Notes: generated from the letters alone by a model not told the origin. A stretch of DNA of 64,000 nucleotides from Pestalotiopsis fici W106-1 (GCF_000516985.1 NW_006917096.1:3209606-3273605); one strand, 5' to 3'; positions 36,000-49,381 are shown, counted from the first letter of the stretch. A program made the numbers and translations.

Positions 36000-38717
36000 T
36001 TAACGCCGGGCTTGAAGATACTCGGCCGCTCGTGCCCATACTTTTTGATCAATCGATGCCTGGCTGTCGCCGAGCGTCTTGATACCGGCATGCAGGGCAT
36101 CAAAGAATGCGAAAGACACTTGCAAGTCTTTGAAGAAATTCGTGGCAAAGGGCACATACTTCGAAGGAAACTCATCCAGTTTCTTCTGCCTGAGGTCTGC
36201 CGACTCCGACGGGTGGACATCGTCGAGATATGTCTTGACAGCAATGCCAAGACCTACATCGTTGTCCATCAGGAATGGAAGCCTAAATTCAGAATGAGTC
36301 TTGTGTCCCTTTTCGTTTCTTTGATTCTGGGTTACAACTTACCGTTGGCTGATCTCCAAGTAATCTTCACGCTCCTTCTGACTCTCCGCATAGAGCAACA
36401 TTGACGTCACGATGCCTTCGATCAGGTCACGGTTTGCTTCTCGGATCGAGGAACTCAATGTTCGATAGTGCAAAAAGTTCTTGCTCAGCGGGCCAGTGTA
36501 GCCATTAGCCTCGTGGTGCAACTTCAGCAGGATTGCGCATCTACTGATCAAAAGTAGACTTGCTTTGTCCTCCTCGCTACCGTTCATTGGGAGCCCATTA
36601 AGCTCCGAATGCTGGTTGCGCGTGTTGAGCAGTTCGTAACGCAAGAGCTCAAATGCCAGAAGAACCGAGTCGGCAAGGCCGTCGTCGGGATTTTCCTTGA
36701 TGGTTGGTGCCAAGGCGTCCAAAGACGCTACCAGAGCCTCACCCCAGGCAGTGAGCTGATGGTCATCGTCTACATAGCCACGAATGTGTAGAAAACGCCA
36801 GATAGTCAATGACGTAATCAAGTCTGCAGACTCGATGCTTGCCTTCTTCTCCTTGGCCACTGTATCCTTGATAAAGTTGTCATTCTTGAGGGCATTGAGC
36901 TCAAATCGAATAGAGCCATGCTCCGCGTCCGGGAAAGACTGCTTGATAGTGGCATCATTGACACTCCAGGTTTTCACTTGATCCAGGATACGATTGCTCA
37001 CGCTGCGAGTCGGCTCGATCGTGTGAGAGTATTTGTCATTGTACCAGACCTTCATGAAGATTGGCTTAAACGAGATTCCTCTGTTCAAACGCGGGAGCAC
37101 GAGGCGCAATGTCTGCTCTCGCACATGAATGAGTTGTGTCGTGACTAGCTTCTTATACTCTTCAGACGTTACTCCATCCAATGTAGGAGGAATCATAATT
37201 TGGCCGTGCGTGATCCAGCCTGGCAAACGAGCGCTAATCAAGCCAGTGTTGAGATAGTGAAAGAGCTCGGCGGGCAATTGATAGCCGAGATATTCGTAAT
37301 TGTCCTGAGTGAGCGTATCGAAGTTGTGTACCCGGACGGAACCGTTTTCGTCGATGGCAATGAAATGCTCAATCATCATTCGAGCTTTGCGATACTTGGT
37401 CAGCCAAGTCGGGTCTGTTCTCTTGAGAACATCATTGAAAGATCCGCAGAGATTAGCGACTGATTTCTCAGCCGTGCGTAGCATGTTGGCAGCATCGTTG
37501 ACACTGTACAGTGCGCTGATCTCGAGTAGTGGGGGAAATGGGGGAAGGAATGAGTTGCCAATCATCAACAGCGCATCGATGAGCATAGACTCGCTGCAGC
37601 TGAGTCTCTGAGTCAACAGTTTCTTTGAGGTGAGCTTGACTGAGCCAGCCTCCCAGTCGATAGACTTGATGATGTAGTCCTTGATCGGGTACAGTAGCAG
37701 TTCTTGCGAACCCAGGATACCTGAGCACTGTTCCGAGTCGAACATATCAAAGTAGGCGAGCTGTAGCTGTGTCAGTCATACGTTCCTCACGGGGCAAACC
37801 CCAGACTACAAAAGATTGGCTGGGGGCATTTGTTTACCTGTGCCGAGGCATTGAAAGGCGGGACCAAGAAGTGCAGGCCCCTCTTCTTCAAGAGACGCTG
37901 CAGAAGTGGGAATAGATTCGAGATTGGGAATGCTCGTCTGTCTTGGCCAAAGGTCGATACAGCCTGGTTCGCTTCGCCCCTAAAGTACAGGTTCCAGGCC
38001 TCGTCTGTCTTGGCTATGGCGGTCTTTCCGCGCTGGACCGTCACTGCATCTTGGCCCTCGACCGGCTGACCATTGAAGATGAAGAAGGGCGTTGTATTGT
38101 TCTGTTTCCAAGAGTCAAGATCGGCCTCGATGTGTGTCTCAATACCAGTCAGTCCACCAAGTGCAGGCAGTAGGGGCTCGTGGGTCGGAGGAAAATCGAG
38201 AAACTGCTGGAGATAGTAGGATGCATCGACGGCAATGGAAGTATCTTCGAGCTGGGTTATCGGGGCGGTACTGTGTCCATCATTAGCTGTCATGCTATAT
38301 AGTAGAACAGGTCCATGGGATACCTACAGGTTTTGATCATTGATCCAGTTATCCTCGAGAAGAGCTGTTGCAGATAATGTCAGTTAACGGCCCGAGACAT
38401 ATGACCAAAGAAAATATTGCGCCGTCCAAAATCCTTTCAGTGCTGGTCATGGCGAGGGGTGGGATCGTGTGTTCAGCTTCCGCCGTCGTGGGGAACTGGC
38501 AGACGGGAAGTATGTCGAGTGGTGGATCGGAATAGTTGCTGGTGCTCATTGATGACAACTCGTTGGGCTTCTTTGCCGTGATATTAAGCCATTGAAGCCC
38601 AACAGAGCTCCCGTGGCGAGATGCAGGTCTCATGAGTGACAGGCAGTGGATTCAACTGACGGTCACATGCAGCAAAGGAGTGGTTGCGAAAGAATAATGT
38701 TTTGACTTACAAGGCAT
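36000..38717 (-). CDS. mkt1: Post-transcriptional regulator Mkt1 (XPG-like fold)
   Basis: Five minus-strand exons, 38711-38717, 38328-38364, 37838-38270, 36343-37760 and 36000-36282, give 725 residues. The first exon holds only ATGCCTT and the second 37 nt; together they give MPSLLEDNWINDQNL before the conserved LEDTSIAVDASYYLQQFL. Residues ~20-165 are the XPG N-like domain (GLTGIETHIEADLDSWK, TPFFIFNGQ, KTDEAWNLY, RRGLHFLVPP-like), then LAYFDMFDSEQ and the XPG-I-like and Mkt1-specific domains. Yeast Mkt1 works with Pbp1 in controlling mRNA translation, including HO and mitochondrial genes, and is not thought to be a nuclease. The tiny first exons are inferred from frame and splice sites and are the least certain part. 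Confidence 0.93.
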
Positions 38718-39820
38718 TCTGGAATCAAGTATCCAGCTGACGCAAGCCGGGCCGTCAATCAAAGAAGTCAAAGGTCGAAAGGCCAAGAGAATGCCGGCAG
38801 GAATGCCAATTGTCCTTATGAAATTGCGCAGCTCAAATGTCCAGGACGGTTACAAACGGTGAGTGACCTGGAGCCGAATGGGGGGTGGGAGGAGCAGAGG
38901 TTAGGATGCCAGTTTGCCTAAGCACAAACGAGGCTGGAGCAGCAACGTTGGGACCGTTGATGGGTTGACAGGAAATCGCAACAATGGAAACGACAGAAGA
39001 GAGGTGCAGCTCTTGGGAAGCTTGCGGCGAAGTTGCAGTTGCGCCGCCAGAGGGGTGATTTGTGGTCTCTCGGATTCAACCCAGAATGCGGCAACTACCA
39101 GGGCGGGTTCACTACTGGCGATCGTAGACCCTTGGAGGTTTGGGTTAGTTAGGAGCAAGGCAAGCTGCGCTCTGGTCCGACTGGAGCTTCCCCCCGTTTC
39201 CAAATGGCGCTAAACAAACAGACCGGGGGGGCCGGTGCCTGGCGCAGCCACATTTGGGCGTTCCCTAAGGTGAGAGAGTGCAGGCACCGCCACATGCGCA
39301 CTGCACTATTTTATTTGCATACCTAGCTTGCAGAACTGCCCACAAAGTCTACTAGTATCTACATTATATAGTCCAAGTCCAGAAAATGCAAATGGTCATG
39401 CAAAGGTAAATCAGGCACAGTCGTAGTTGTTAGGATTATTTTCCACTGATGTACTTTAGAACTGGACCCAGATAATTTGCCTGGCCATGTAGGTCAAAGC
39501 TATGCTGTAGACATCACGAGGCTTCGAAAAGTGTGCATGTGTGCAAGTGCATGGTATTATACCTACCACAGCGGCAATTATGCAAATGATTCTTTTTTAA
39601 TCTCCTCTATCATCTAACATAATTCGTATTCATTATCATTACAATAAATCCAATTCCAGGCCAAATGACTAAACCGATTCCTCAGCGCTCAGACATGCCA
39701 GTCATTGGCGTGTCAAACATGCATTTGCGTCTTCCGGAAAGGCATTCCAATATCCATTACCGACATAAGCTTTGCATGCAACAATGGAGGTAGCACATTG
39801 GTGAGAACAATAAAAACGGA
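38718..39820. other. Intergenic region upstream of mkt1 and downstream of the DUF4048 gene
   Basis: About 1.1 kb without a supportable gene; it should contain the mkt1 promoter and the DUF4048 gene 3' UTR. Confidence 0.45.
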
Positions 39821-41560
39821 TCAGTGAGCCTTGTCCTTAATCGCCTGGTAGTTGGGCTCGATGGACGGTTCGTCGGCCGGTGGTGATAGGCTCCTCTCCC
39901 ACTCCTTGATGAAATCGGCTGAAAATCTTTTGATGTTGCTAGGCGCAAGAGTGTTGAGCAGGGAAGACGGCATCTCTCCAAGCTTGTCCTCCGAGTGAGG
40001 CGACGAAGATCGCAGATCGCTGCTGGAACGCTTCTTCCGCCTGTAGTATTGTTAGATCTAACATCTGAAAAGTTGTTGCTCAAGGAAGGATTGCATCTGG
40101 CTTTCATCCCCAAAACAACTGTCTTCACTTGAGCGATCTTTTAGAAAGACTTACAAGAAGGTTTCGGTGTCGTCATGTTTCTCGGGAATGGCGGGGATGA
40201 TATCGCCATTGACAGTGCTGCCACTCCATCTCGCTGTCTTGATAGACGGTGAGTCCCAGCTGGACCAGTCATCATCTCCCAAATCGTCAGAGGTCAAGGG
40301 TGTCCATGAAAAATGCTTTCGGGCTTTGCTGTCAGACTTGGACTGCGTTCTCTGGTGCTGCGATATGCGATCTTGAAAACTACCCGGCGAAGGCTTTCTG
40401 GGCGTCTCTACTTGAACCTCGGCGTCGGGAGGGAATGGGACTCGACCTCGAACAGCGCTGGAAGGACGGATCGTATCCTGATCTGATGTGTACCTCCTGT
40501 TTGACCGGTTCTGGAAGTCGCTGGTCCTGTTTGAGGTGGCCGAGATTCCTTCATCACCCACAGTCGCTTGTCTCAAGTCTTCAACAAACGTCCACAGGCC
40601 TTGCCTAAAGTCCTCGGCAATCTGTTTCACTCCACCAGGCGGTGATGTTTGTCTGGGTGCCCATGTGGCACGCTTGTTTAATTGTGTAGGCGTAAAGTTT
40701 TCTACACTGCGCACAGCATCCGGGGATCTTAGCGCATCAAAGTCGTTATGAATGGGGAAGTCGTTTTCGGATTTGGTAGGCGAAAGTAGAGACAGAGTTC
40801 GCGTATGCCCGCCACGCATGACTCTTCTCTTATACTCCCGTGGTGTGCCATTGCCCATGAGCAAAGCCTTTTTGCGCTCAATATCAAGGCTGCGTCTACC
40901 TGACGGGCGTTCGGTTGAGCCTGGCAAGACCGAAGTCCCTGGAATTGGGCGACGACTTGGTTCCTGTTTCCGAATAGAGGCTCTGATTTTGTGTGCCTCG
41001 CTCGAATTCCATTTTGTCTGCAAGGTCTTTAATTCCGCCTCTGCGCGATTCAGCTCTTCTCGGAGCTCCAGGACGCGCCGCTCCTGTGCAGCGATTGCTA
41101 CTATGAAATCGTTGGGATCCGCTGGCGACGCCATCCCCGATCCAATTGTCTCTGTGGGGGTTGGAGGGATCGACGGAGTGGGTGCTGGCCGCGAAGGCAG
41201 ACTGTTTGCAGGTGCAACAGGCAGAGTCAAGGAAAGGCGGTTTGCGTGCCTAGAAGTTGTCGAGCTGGATCGCGTTGACCGTGTCTCAAATGTTTCACGC
41301 GGCGTGGAGACTGGCGGCGCAGAGCTCCTCCAAGGCCGAAGTATAAATTCACCCTGGCCGTCTGTGGAGGAATCGTCACCCTCGCCGACTTGCGGTGAAG
41401 AAAACGGGGCAGTGGTTTCTGTAGATTGATCCTCGGCGACAATGGTGCTCTCGCCTGCATCAGAGTTAAAATCTGCAAGCAGGGCGTCGAGAGAGACGGA
41501 CTTGTTGGAAAGACCGCGGTGCCGGAGGACTTGTCCGGAAGCCATGAATGATGGAGGCAT
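39821..41560 (-). CDS. DUF4048-type disordered cytoskeletal/signalling protein
   Basis: Two minus-strand exons, 40155-41560 and 39821-40040, give about 542 residues from the ATG at 41560 (MPPSFMASG); ATGs at 41545 and 41833 are alternatives, the last giving a longer leader. The N-terminus includes NKSVSLDALLADFNSD. The middle has a short coiled coil (IAAQERRVLELREELNRAEAE, ~185-215) and the segment KALLMGNGTPREYKRRVMRGGHTRT-like, SLLSPTK. KQIAEDFRQGLWTFVEDLRQATVG is a conserved helix, and the end carries RKKRSSSDLRS and LNTLAPSNIKRFSADF. I recognise this layout as the fungal DUF4048 family, whose function is not established. It is rich in S, P and R, has no membrane segment, and probably is heavily phosphorylated. 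Confidence 0.78.
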
Positions 41561-44500
41561 AGGCGGCCTGCTTGAAGAAAACGAGTGATTCAGCAGCAGC
41601 AGTTTGCGGGCTGAGACAGGTGTAGGAGTAATGAGCAGAGGTCGAAGTCTTCGCCGTCGCCTTAAATGAGTGGATGGAGCGCTTATTGGGGCGCGTCGAT
41701 GCCGAGGTCTCCAGGTGTTGTTGCGCCGGACGCAGAGTGTACGAGCTATGCCGTTGAGATGTCTATAATCATTGAAGAGAGTGTTGGAAAGAGAAGTAAT
41801 CAGACAAATTTGCAATTGCTGCCCTGAGCTCATGGAAAGGAGTAGTAGGGGGACAAGGAACAAGACCGCCACACACTACCAGCCATCAGCAACACAAGCA
41901 GATGGTGATGTCCGGGGCGGCAAGTCCTTGTCGAGCTTGTGGGAAATTGGGGACCGGGTCTCTGAATGATTTTCTGCTGACGGAACCTGGCCGGCGCTGG
42001 TGCTTGGCTGCTGGGAAAGTCTGGAAGCTTGGCCGGTTGGCTCGATGTGGGCCTTGCTTGGACAGGTCCCTCCTCTCCTCCAGTGGAGGTGGATTTGCCA
42101 ACAGCTCGCTCAGCAAGGAGTGAGCGCATGCAATTGGAAGGACGAGTCGGGCTGACGAGGGCCAATGGAGCCCATTACCCGTCCAGACAGGCCAGGGAGG
42201 GCAGGGCAGGGCTTTTGGGCGGACCAGGTAGAGAGGAGTGCAAGCAGAGACAAGGCGCACGCGAATTGGGAAGAGTATAACAGTTACGTGGTAACGGTCT
42301 TTGTGGAGAATTTTTGGACTACTAGATCGAGCCCCGATAACGATCTCGTCGGGAATTGGGTTTTGGAAAATAAAGGATAAAAGATCCGGGGGGTGAGACT
42401 GGACTCGAAGTTGCTTTAAAGCAGAGTAATGAGCATCTCATTTCGTTTCCTTCCACCTCTCCAACTCTCTGCTGTTTTGATTCCCAATTGTTTCCTCGTC
42501 AAGGACCCCTCCCCTGTCCACGAGGGTGCTCCACTCCACCAAGCAACCAGCATCCACTTCAGTGGCATTGGACAGAGGGGAAAAGTTCTTCAGGGGCAGA
42601 GCCTGCGGGCAGCCTTTTGGTTTCCCAGGTGCCAGATGCTCAGACTAGTCTTCTGTGCAGCTTCTCAACGGATAGATACAGTACCTACTGGAGGGGTCGC
42701 CAAGGTGCTGCGCGGGAAATTTGGGTTGTCTGGCGAGCTGTCAGGGACCGCTCATAGTAGACAGGGAGCTCCCTGCCAGATGGCCTCGCTTTCGTCCAAT
42801 TGCGTTGGCCTTGCAGTTTGCAGGATCGTCCACATGTACAATGTACTCTCACACTCTCCGACTCCTGACCATGGGAGGTTTTTCATCGCGTGTGACCGCC
42901 TCCAACGCCTAGGTAACAGTATGATAAACATTGGATGCAAGAGAGCCGGGATCAACACCATTACGGTCAAAGGCTACATGTATTATTGAGATAGAACAAA
43001 ATGAAATGATGCCAATTCCAGAGCAGATAAACCAAAAGAGGTAGGATCATACGTCATTATACTAATAAACGCCTTTCCCCAGTATCAAAGATTGAATGCA
43101 AGTGACATGACAGACGGCCCGAGAGATTCTATCCTACAGAATACCTTATTCTCTATAGTACTGTACGTAGTTGCTGGGATTGATCGGCTAAAGCCAACTT
43201 GCATAAGAATAATAAAAGATCGGACGAACCCTCTAGAAAGCCAAGTCTTTCGTTTCCAAACCCCTCGGAAATGCAAAGACATGGCGATACATTTATTGTA
43301 ACTTTGGACATTGGTCAACATTTCAAGCACTCCTCGAAACAATCAAACTAGAAGGAGCAACAGTGGTAAAAGCCTGGGTAGAAGTCGTCCCGAGTCCCGA
43401 ACCTATTACCAAAAGACGTTGTCAACTTCGTTGGCCAATGCATCCAGGTATCGTCAGTGCCCAGAAAGCGTTGCATGATCCCACATATATTAGTTGCTCC
43501 GCTTTTGGATTTTTTTTGAGTGATGCATGTTGCTCAAGCTTGAAGAACATTCAGTGGTATTGCTTTTTGCATGTCTTGCAAAAAATGTGGCTTGCACATG
43601 ACATATTGAGGGTGCATAGGAAACATGTCCTCCAGCAACGCTCCTAACGGCTCATGTCACAACAAATCCTACAACTAACTGTATGATCTCTTGGCTTGGG
43701 AGGTTGCTACGGATACACTGGTTTGATCTAGACCACGGCATGTAAAATGGCGTTGACGTTGCCTCTTTTAGCGCGCCCCAGCTCGCCTCCTTAAGTCCCG
43801 CCTTTAACAAAGTAAAATGGCCCGATGAGCTGGGCTTGCTAGGGGCCTGGCAAGCCTGGGGCAGTGCGGCACGAACAACGCAGCCGTACAATTAGTAGCC
43901 ACATTACCGACGTGGCACTGGGGAAAACACAGCGACAAGTCGACAACACTCGTACAAAGTGGTGAAATGGTTCTATTATAAAGAGGCAAAGAATGCATGG
44001 CCGTCTTGCGATTGTGCTTTCTATTCATTCAGCATACATGATGTTATGAATGCCGAGCTTGCCAATTTGATTTGATTTGATTGATGACGTTATTTCAAGG
44101 TATTCCAACTGCGCTATCCCGAAACTTCGTAGCCCCGGCAGCCAGTATACTATACTGGTAGGGGCTCTTGGTCTGCCATGTTCACGAAAGCTCAACAGTC
44201 GCACGCAAAAATGGACTCGGTATGTCTCAGGACTGCCGCCATGTGTCTTGCATGTGGCAGCAGTGTGGTTATCCTCCAGAATCTCAATGGAAGCATAACC
44301 TTTGCATGCCAATACGTGTGACCCTTTGAACGAGGTCTGGTGCAAGCATGTGGGACTTGACTCAACTGGGTCCCCAATTCGGACTGTCCAGTGTCAGCTG
44401 CTCGCGCCTGCCTGATTTCAGCACACCACTCAATGCATTCACGGCCACTCCATGGTCTTGTTGCAAACGCCCATGAAGACAAAGGAATAAGGCAACATCA

Positions 44501-44677
44501 CATATCATGTTTCTCTTTTTTTGTACCACAGCTTTTGTAGCTGTTGCCTAGCAACATGAAAATCTTGCTCATCTTCCCGCGCTCATCCTCATACTTTGCG
44601 TTCCGCGCCGCTTTTTCTTTGCGTATTCAAAGGTATGATTAGACGCGTGTGACGCGTCTAGGTGACTGAGACTCAAG
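41561..44677. other. Gene-free stretch between DUF4048 and ligase genes
   Basis: About 3.1 kb with no supportable gene. The first part probably is the promoter and leader of the DUF4048 gene. Open frames near 42429-42989, 43363-43647 and 44025-44482 resemble no family and have no support. Confidence 0.45.
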
Positions 44678-47600
44678 ATGCCTTTTCCCTTTCGATATAT
44701 ATGCGACCTGCTGCAGACTTTGCACGACGAAACTCGTTCCAAAAGGGCACAGAAACGTCCAGACAAAGCGCTTGTCGAAGATTGGTTTCACAAACATCGC
44801 AAACTCCTAGATGAGCCCAGCACAAATGGCGTTGCGGTTCTCTCCACGCTACTTCCGGGCAACCGCCCAGACCGCGTCTATGGCATACAAGTGAACAGGC
44901 TGCAAAGTATTATTTCACGAGCAATGGGCTTGGGTATCTCGCGATTGAGAGTGCTACAAGAATACAACACTCTCCCCAGCAGCGACAAAGATCTAGCAGA
45001 CTGTGTCGAAGAATTACTGACAAACACGGTAGGCACTGCTTCCTATTCGTCACTTTGTCGCAAATGCAATACTTTCTTTTCATGCACGCCTGCTGACGAT
45101 TGGCGCAGCCGAACCCTAAGCAATTAGAGGAGATTACAGTCGAAGAAATTGATGCAGCTCTTCATCATGTTGCCTCTGGATGCAAATTCAGCTCAAAGGA
45201 GGTTCAGGCTTCTCGTAACAAAGATGGCCAGACAATAAGCCTTGGCGACTTCTACAATCGCCTCACTGCCCGCGATGCCAAGTGGTTCACCCGGCTGGTC
45301 CTCAAGGACTTTGCACCCGTTGTGATGCCCGAGACTGTTGTGATCAAAGCATATGATTACAGATTACCCGAGGCTCTAGCTGTCCGCGAGGATTTTGCAA
45401 CGGCTATTTCCTTGATACGCGAAGGCGGCTTGGCCTCAAGACCAGAGAACTTGATCAAACTCGGCTGCAAGGTTGCGCGACAACCCTGGTACAAGGCTCA
45501 CAGTATCAAGCACTGCGTGGGCATGATAGGAACACGCCAAGTGAGCTGCGAGCAGAAGATTGATGGCGAATATTGCCAGATTCATATTGATCTGAGCAAA
45601 CCCCGAAATCAGGAACTCAAGATCTACTCCAAAAGTGGAAAGGAAAGCACCAAAGATCGCAAAAACTTGCATCCGTATGCGCACCTCTTGCCGTGGAATA
45701 TTGTGTGTACCAAGCTGACGAGCGTGCAGCGCCATTCGAGCATCGTTGAATATCGGGAAGAAAGCCTGTCCACTCAAGCAAGGGTGCATCTTGGAAGGTG
45801 AGCTGGTGGTGTATAGTGACAGGGTAAGGTTCGATCTCCACAGTCACGCTTTGAAAAGATACTCACAATCCACCAGGACCGGAAGATACTCCCTTTTCAC
45901 AAGATTCGGAAACACGTATCGAGATCTGGTGCGTTCTTGGGAACAGTTGGAGATTCACAGTAAGAGACGCGTCAATTTTTGCAAGCATTTGTACTCAACT
46001 TTGATAATAGGCGCCATGATCATGAGCATCTTATGATTATATACTACGACATACTAATGCTGGATGGTACATCCTTTCTCGGCATGCAACATTCAGATCG
46101 TTTTCAACGGCTTACCAAGCTGATCACAACCCGCAAAGGCCATGCTGAGTTGATTCAGCGACAGATTATCGACTTTCGCCGGAAAGACGCGCAAAGACTG
46201 CTCTTAGCAGCCTTTGCAAAGTGCATTGTAGCTCGTGGAGAGGGTTTGGTGCTGAAGCCAGATGATCCTTATTTCACCTTTGGCCGTAAAAAGAAACGCT
46301 ATGCATCGTGTGCCATCAAGCTCAAGAAGGCATATATCAAAGGTTTCGGTGACGTCGGAGACTTTGCCGTCATCGGTGCCTCGCACGATGCTAGAACGGC
46401 AAAAAGCTCCAAGATCGAGAACCTCAAGTATACGCACTTCTTCCTGGCATGCTTGGACAATCCCACTGAAGCGCAGGCGAGAACCCATAAGCCCAAGTAT
46501 ATTGTCACAAATATCGTAACTTTGAACGACACACAGTTGAAATATTTTCGACAGTACTGCAATCCTCCCATGGTACGGCCAGAGGATCACACATCCTCAG
46601 AGTTCGATTTTCGAGGCCTCGGAAACGCTGATCGGCCGACGGTTATCTTCTCCGATCCACCCGTCTTCGACATCTACTGTTTTTCCTTTGATAAAGCACC
46701 CAATTCGGCCATGTGGACAATGAGGTTCCCCCAGGTCAGTAAGATTCATCTAGACAGAGACTTTCTAGATGTTCTTTCTTTCGTTCAGCTGCAGGAAGCT
46801 GCCCATGATGCTGTGGAAGAGCCCGAAATGGAAGACAGTCAGGAGATGCGATTGTGGCTAGCCAAGCTTGAAGCAACAGACCCCGAGAGAAAATGTTTGG
46901 CCTATGATAGCCAGTCCACAGTTTCGACTATCTCTACAAATCAAACAGCTTCAGTCGTGGCCTCCACCGATTCCGAAGCCGAGGGCGAACAGGTACAAGC
47001 AAATCCCGTCGTCAGACCTGAAGACACGCCAGCGGCTGTAGCGCCGCAGCGGGGCTTGATCACGCCGCCTAGATCTTCGGCTACTCATGCAACTGCTGCT
47101 ACTAATGTTGGAGCAAGAGGTAGTACGGCCCCAAACACAAGATCGAGCAGCCGAAAACGGTCTTCAACGGCAGTGGAAGTGACATCGCCTTCGAAGAAAC
47201 CAAAGACAAACACGCAAAATAGAGACATTCAGACTACCAAAAGGAAGCCACTTGGTGCTAGAGATGCCAATGATTCCCAGAGGTCAACCAGGTCTGGTCG
47301 TAGCGTGTCGCCTCCGCTTAGCATTGGGGAACTGGAGGCGACACCACCGGTGGAAGGGCACTTTCCATCTTCAGTGACTGGAAGCTTTTATACCGCAAAC
47401 GAGCCTCCGTCGTCACCTTCCGGAAGAACTCCACGCAAAGGCAGGAACGCTGTTGGCAACGGAACAATGTCGAAAGATGAATCGCAAGTTGTGGAGAGAT
47501 GCCGCCATGTGGCAAGCAAGAAAAGGTGTGCCTTTAAAGGCTGTGCTTTCCTGCTATCTCCTTGCATACGCGAGTATGCTTGGATTGATGATCTCCTCAA

Positions 47601-47958
47601 AGGTCACGGCATCTTTGGTTTTCAGACCATCCCAGAGGTCTGGGCAAGACAGGCGTCATCTCGATCCTCCTCAGCGGCGAGCACGCCGAGATCTGGTAGC
47701 CCAACACCTGGGTCTATCAACAGTGCCACTAAGCGAAGAGAACAAAGACTCTGCCTGGTTGATTCAAGAAGGGCTGATGCAACTCGAGATTTTATCAAGG
47801 CGATTGAGGTCGCCGGGTTGACATGCAGAAATGGAGAGCGGGAGTGGATCTCGGTCTATGACTGGCGGATTTTGGAAGACATTACGAGCATGGAGTCAAG
47901 AGCTTACAGGAAAGGGGGACCGGACCCGTGGAGGGCTCGGTATCTGGGACTGGCATGA
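44678..47958 (+). CDS. Fungal ATP-dependent DNA ligase (Lig4-like) with BRCT-like C-terminus
   Basis: Five exons, 44678-45028, 45109-45674, 45730-45823, 45877-45959 and 46011-47958, give 1013 residues, and all phases match. The N-terminal ~200 residues match the DNA-binding domain of filamentous fungal 'ATP-dependent DNA ligase domain' proteins (MPFPFRYICDLLQ start, GVAVLSTLLP, RVYGIQ). The adenylation domain carries motif I as EQKIDGEY with candidate nucleophile K267, then CILEGELVVYSD, FHKIRKHVSRSG, HEHLMIIYYDILMLD, VARGEGLVLKP and AIKLKKAYI. A Ser/Thr/Arg-rich linker (~670-850) precedes a BRCT-like end (~870-1010: GCAFLLSP, YAWIDDLLKGHGIF, RDFIKAIEVAGL). Family members are distinct from the main Lig1 and Lig4. 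Nick sealing is inferred. Confidence 0.88.
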
Positions 47959-48147
47959 TGAACGAGAGAACGAATATGCATGCATTATTCGGAGTTGAAC
48001 GGAATGCATTTGAATATACCCTTACATATAGATTGAGTCCGGTTGGTGCTCCCAGACTGCTTGTAACGCATGCACGATACTTAATGAGCTAGATATTGCA
48101 GAAGCATTGCTATGATCAATTTGTTCCAAGCTTCTTCATCATCTCGT
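47959..48147. other. Short convergent intergenic region
   Basis: About 190 bases between converging stop codons; nothing further is seen. Confidence 0.5.
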
Positions 48148-49381
48148 CTAGTCCTTTTTCTCATACAACTTTGCATAACTAGCCTCAAGCCTCATTTGCA
48201 AATGCTCCGTTGCTGTCAGCACTTTGCGTTCAGCATACGGGTTGCCCTCCTTGGCGCTGTCCAAACTGCCGGCAAACTCACGAACTCTTGCACTCGGCAC
48301 AGGCTCAAGTTTGGTGTCGTTGGCCGGGTGGCAGAAGAAGGCGATGCTATACCGCGGCCCAGTGCTGCTCTCGCCGTTAACACCACCACTTCCACCGTCA
48401 AACGTAACGCGGTGAACCGTGGAGCGAAGCAGACCGTTGGTCCAGTAGCTGAGCAAGTCACCGATATTGACCAGCACCGGTGGCGCGGGATCGGCCTCGG
48501 TGCCCGGCGGCACCACGGGAACAGGCGCCCAGACGTTTTCGGGCGTCAGGACCTCGAGACCCGCCTGGCCCGCGAGGCGGAACAGCAAGGTAATGGAGCC
48601 ATAGTCGGAATGGGCGCCGGCGCGGACGTCATCGGCACGGGCCGACGACGTGGTGGCATCCCCTGGCGGCGGGTAGTACAGCAGGCGCAGAATCGTGCCC
48701 GACGGCCGGGCGTCCGAGTGCGAGGCCGTGAAGAAGCTCGGCGGGTCTGCCGACAGGCCTACGCCAAAGAGCCAGAGGATACGTTGGCACAGGGCGCTGC
48801 AGGAGGCCCGAAACGCCGCAATGGTCGCTTGGTCAGCCTCTAGTGTCGAGGGCAGCGGTTGATCTGGCTTGCCGTCTGTAAAGGGGCCAAAGTTGAAGGC
48901 TCTAATTTGCGTGTCAGTGTCCCAAGATGAAGCCTGAGTATGGGGGAAAATATGGGGTACCACATACTCTTTGAAGTCGCCGACGCGCTGTGTCTTGGGG
49001 TCTAGAGTCTCCGTGTGCATCCCGGACCAGCCCCGGTTGTTCTTTTGAATGCTGCATTTCTGCTTCTCCTCAATGGGAGTCTCGAGGAAGAGTTTACGTG
49101 ACTGTGAGACGGAATTAGAAAATTTGATATAAAGTTTTGTCTTCAAGCTGGTAACTCGGACGCCCTGCACTTGGGGGCACTGATATTCATGTACATGAGC
49201 ATCTGCCACTTACAATATCAAATGCGCTCTGAACCTGCTCTGCCGCAATGTCCTTGCCGGTGTTTCTGATATAGACGAAGCCATATGAGGCTGCGGCATC
49301 CACCAAAGCCTTGGCAATATCGAGCTCGTCCACACCCTCGGCGGAGATGTCAATGATGGGAATGGCAGCAGCTTTGGGCAT
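48148..49381 (-). CDS. 2-oxoglutarate/Fe(II)-dependent dioxygenase (isopenicillin N synthase-like)
   Basis: Three minus-strand exons, 49214-49381, 48968-49101 and 48148-48901, give 351 residues. The DIOX_N part starts IPIIDISAEG and contains SYGFVYIRNTG, the usual opening. The second intron (48902-48967, 66 nt) has no in-frame stop and a length divisible by three, but splicing restores GDFKEAFNFGPF, the typical family sequence. The iron site is H198 and D200 (GAHSDYGS) plus H264 (TVHRVTF); 2-oxoglutarate is bound by R284 and S286 (RYSIAFF). Such enzymes hydroxylate, desaturate or cyclise small molecules; the substrate is not predictable. The gene stands alone, not in a visible metabolite cluster. 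Confidence 0.92.
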
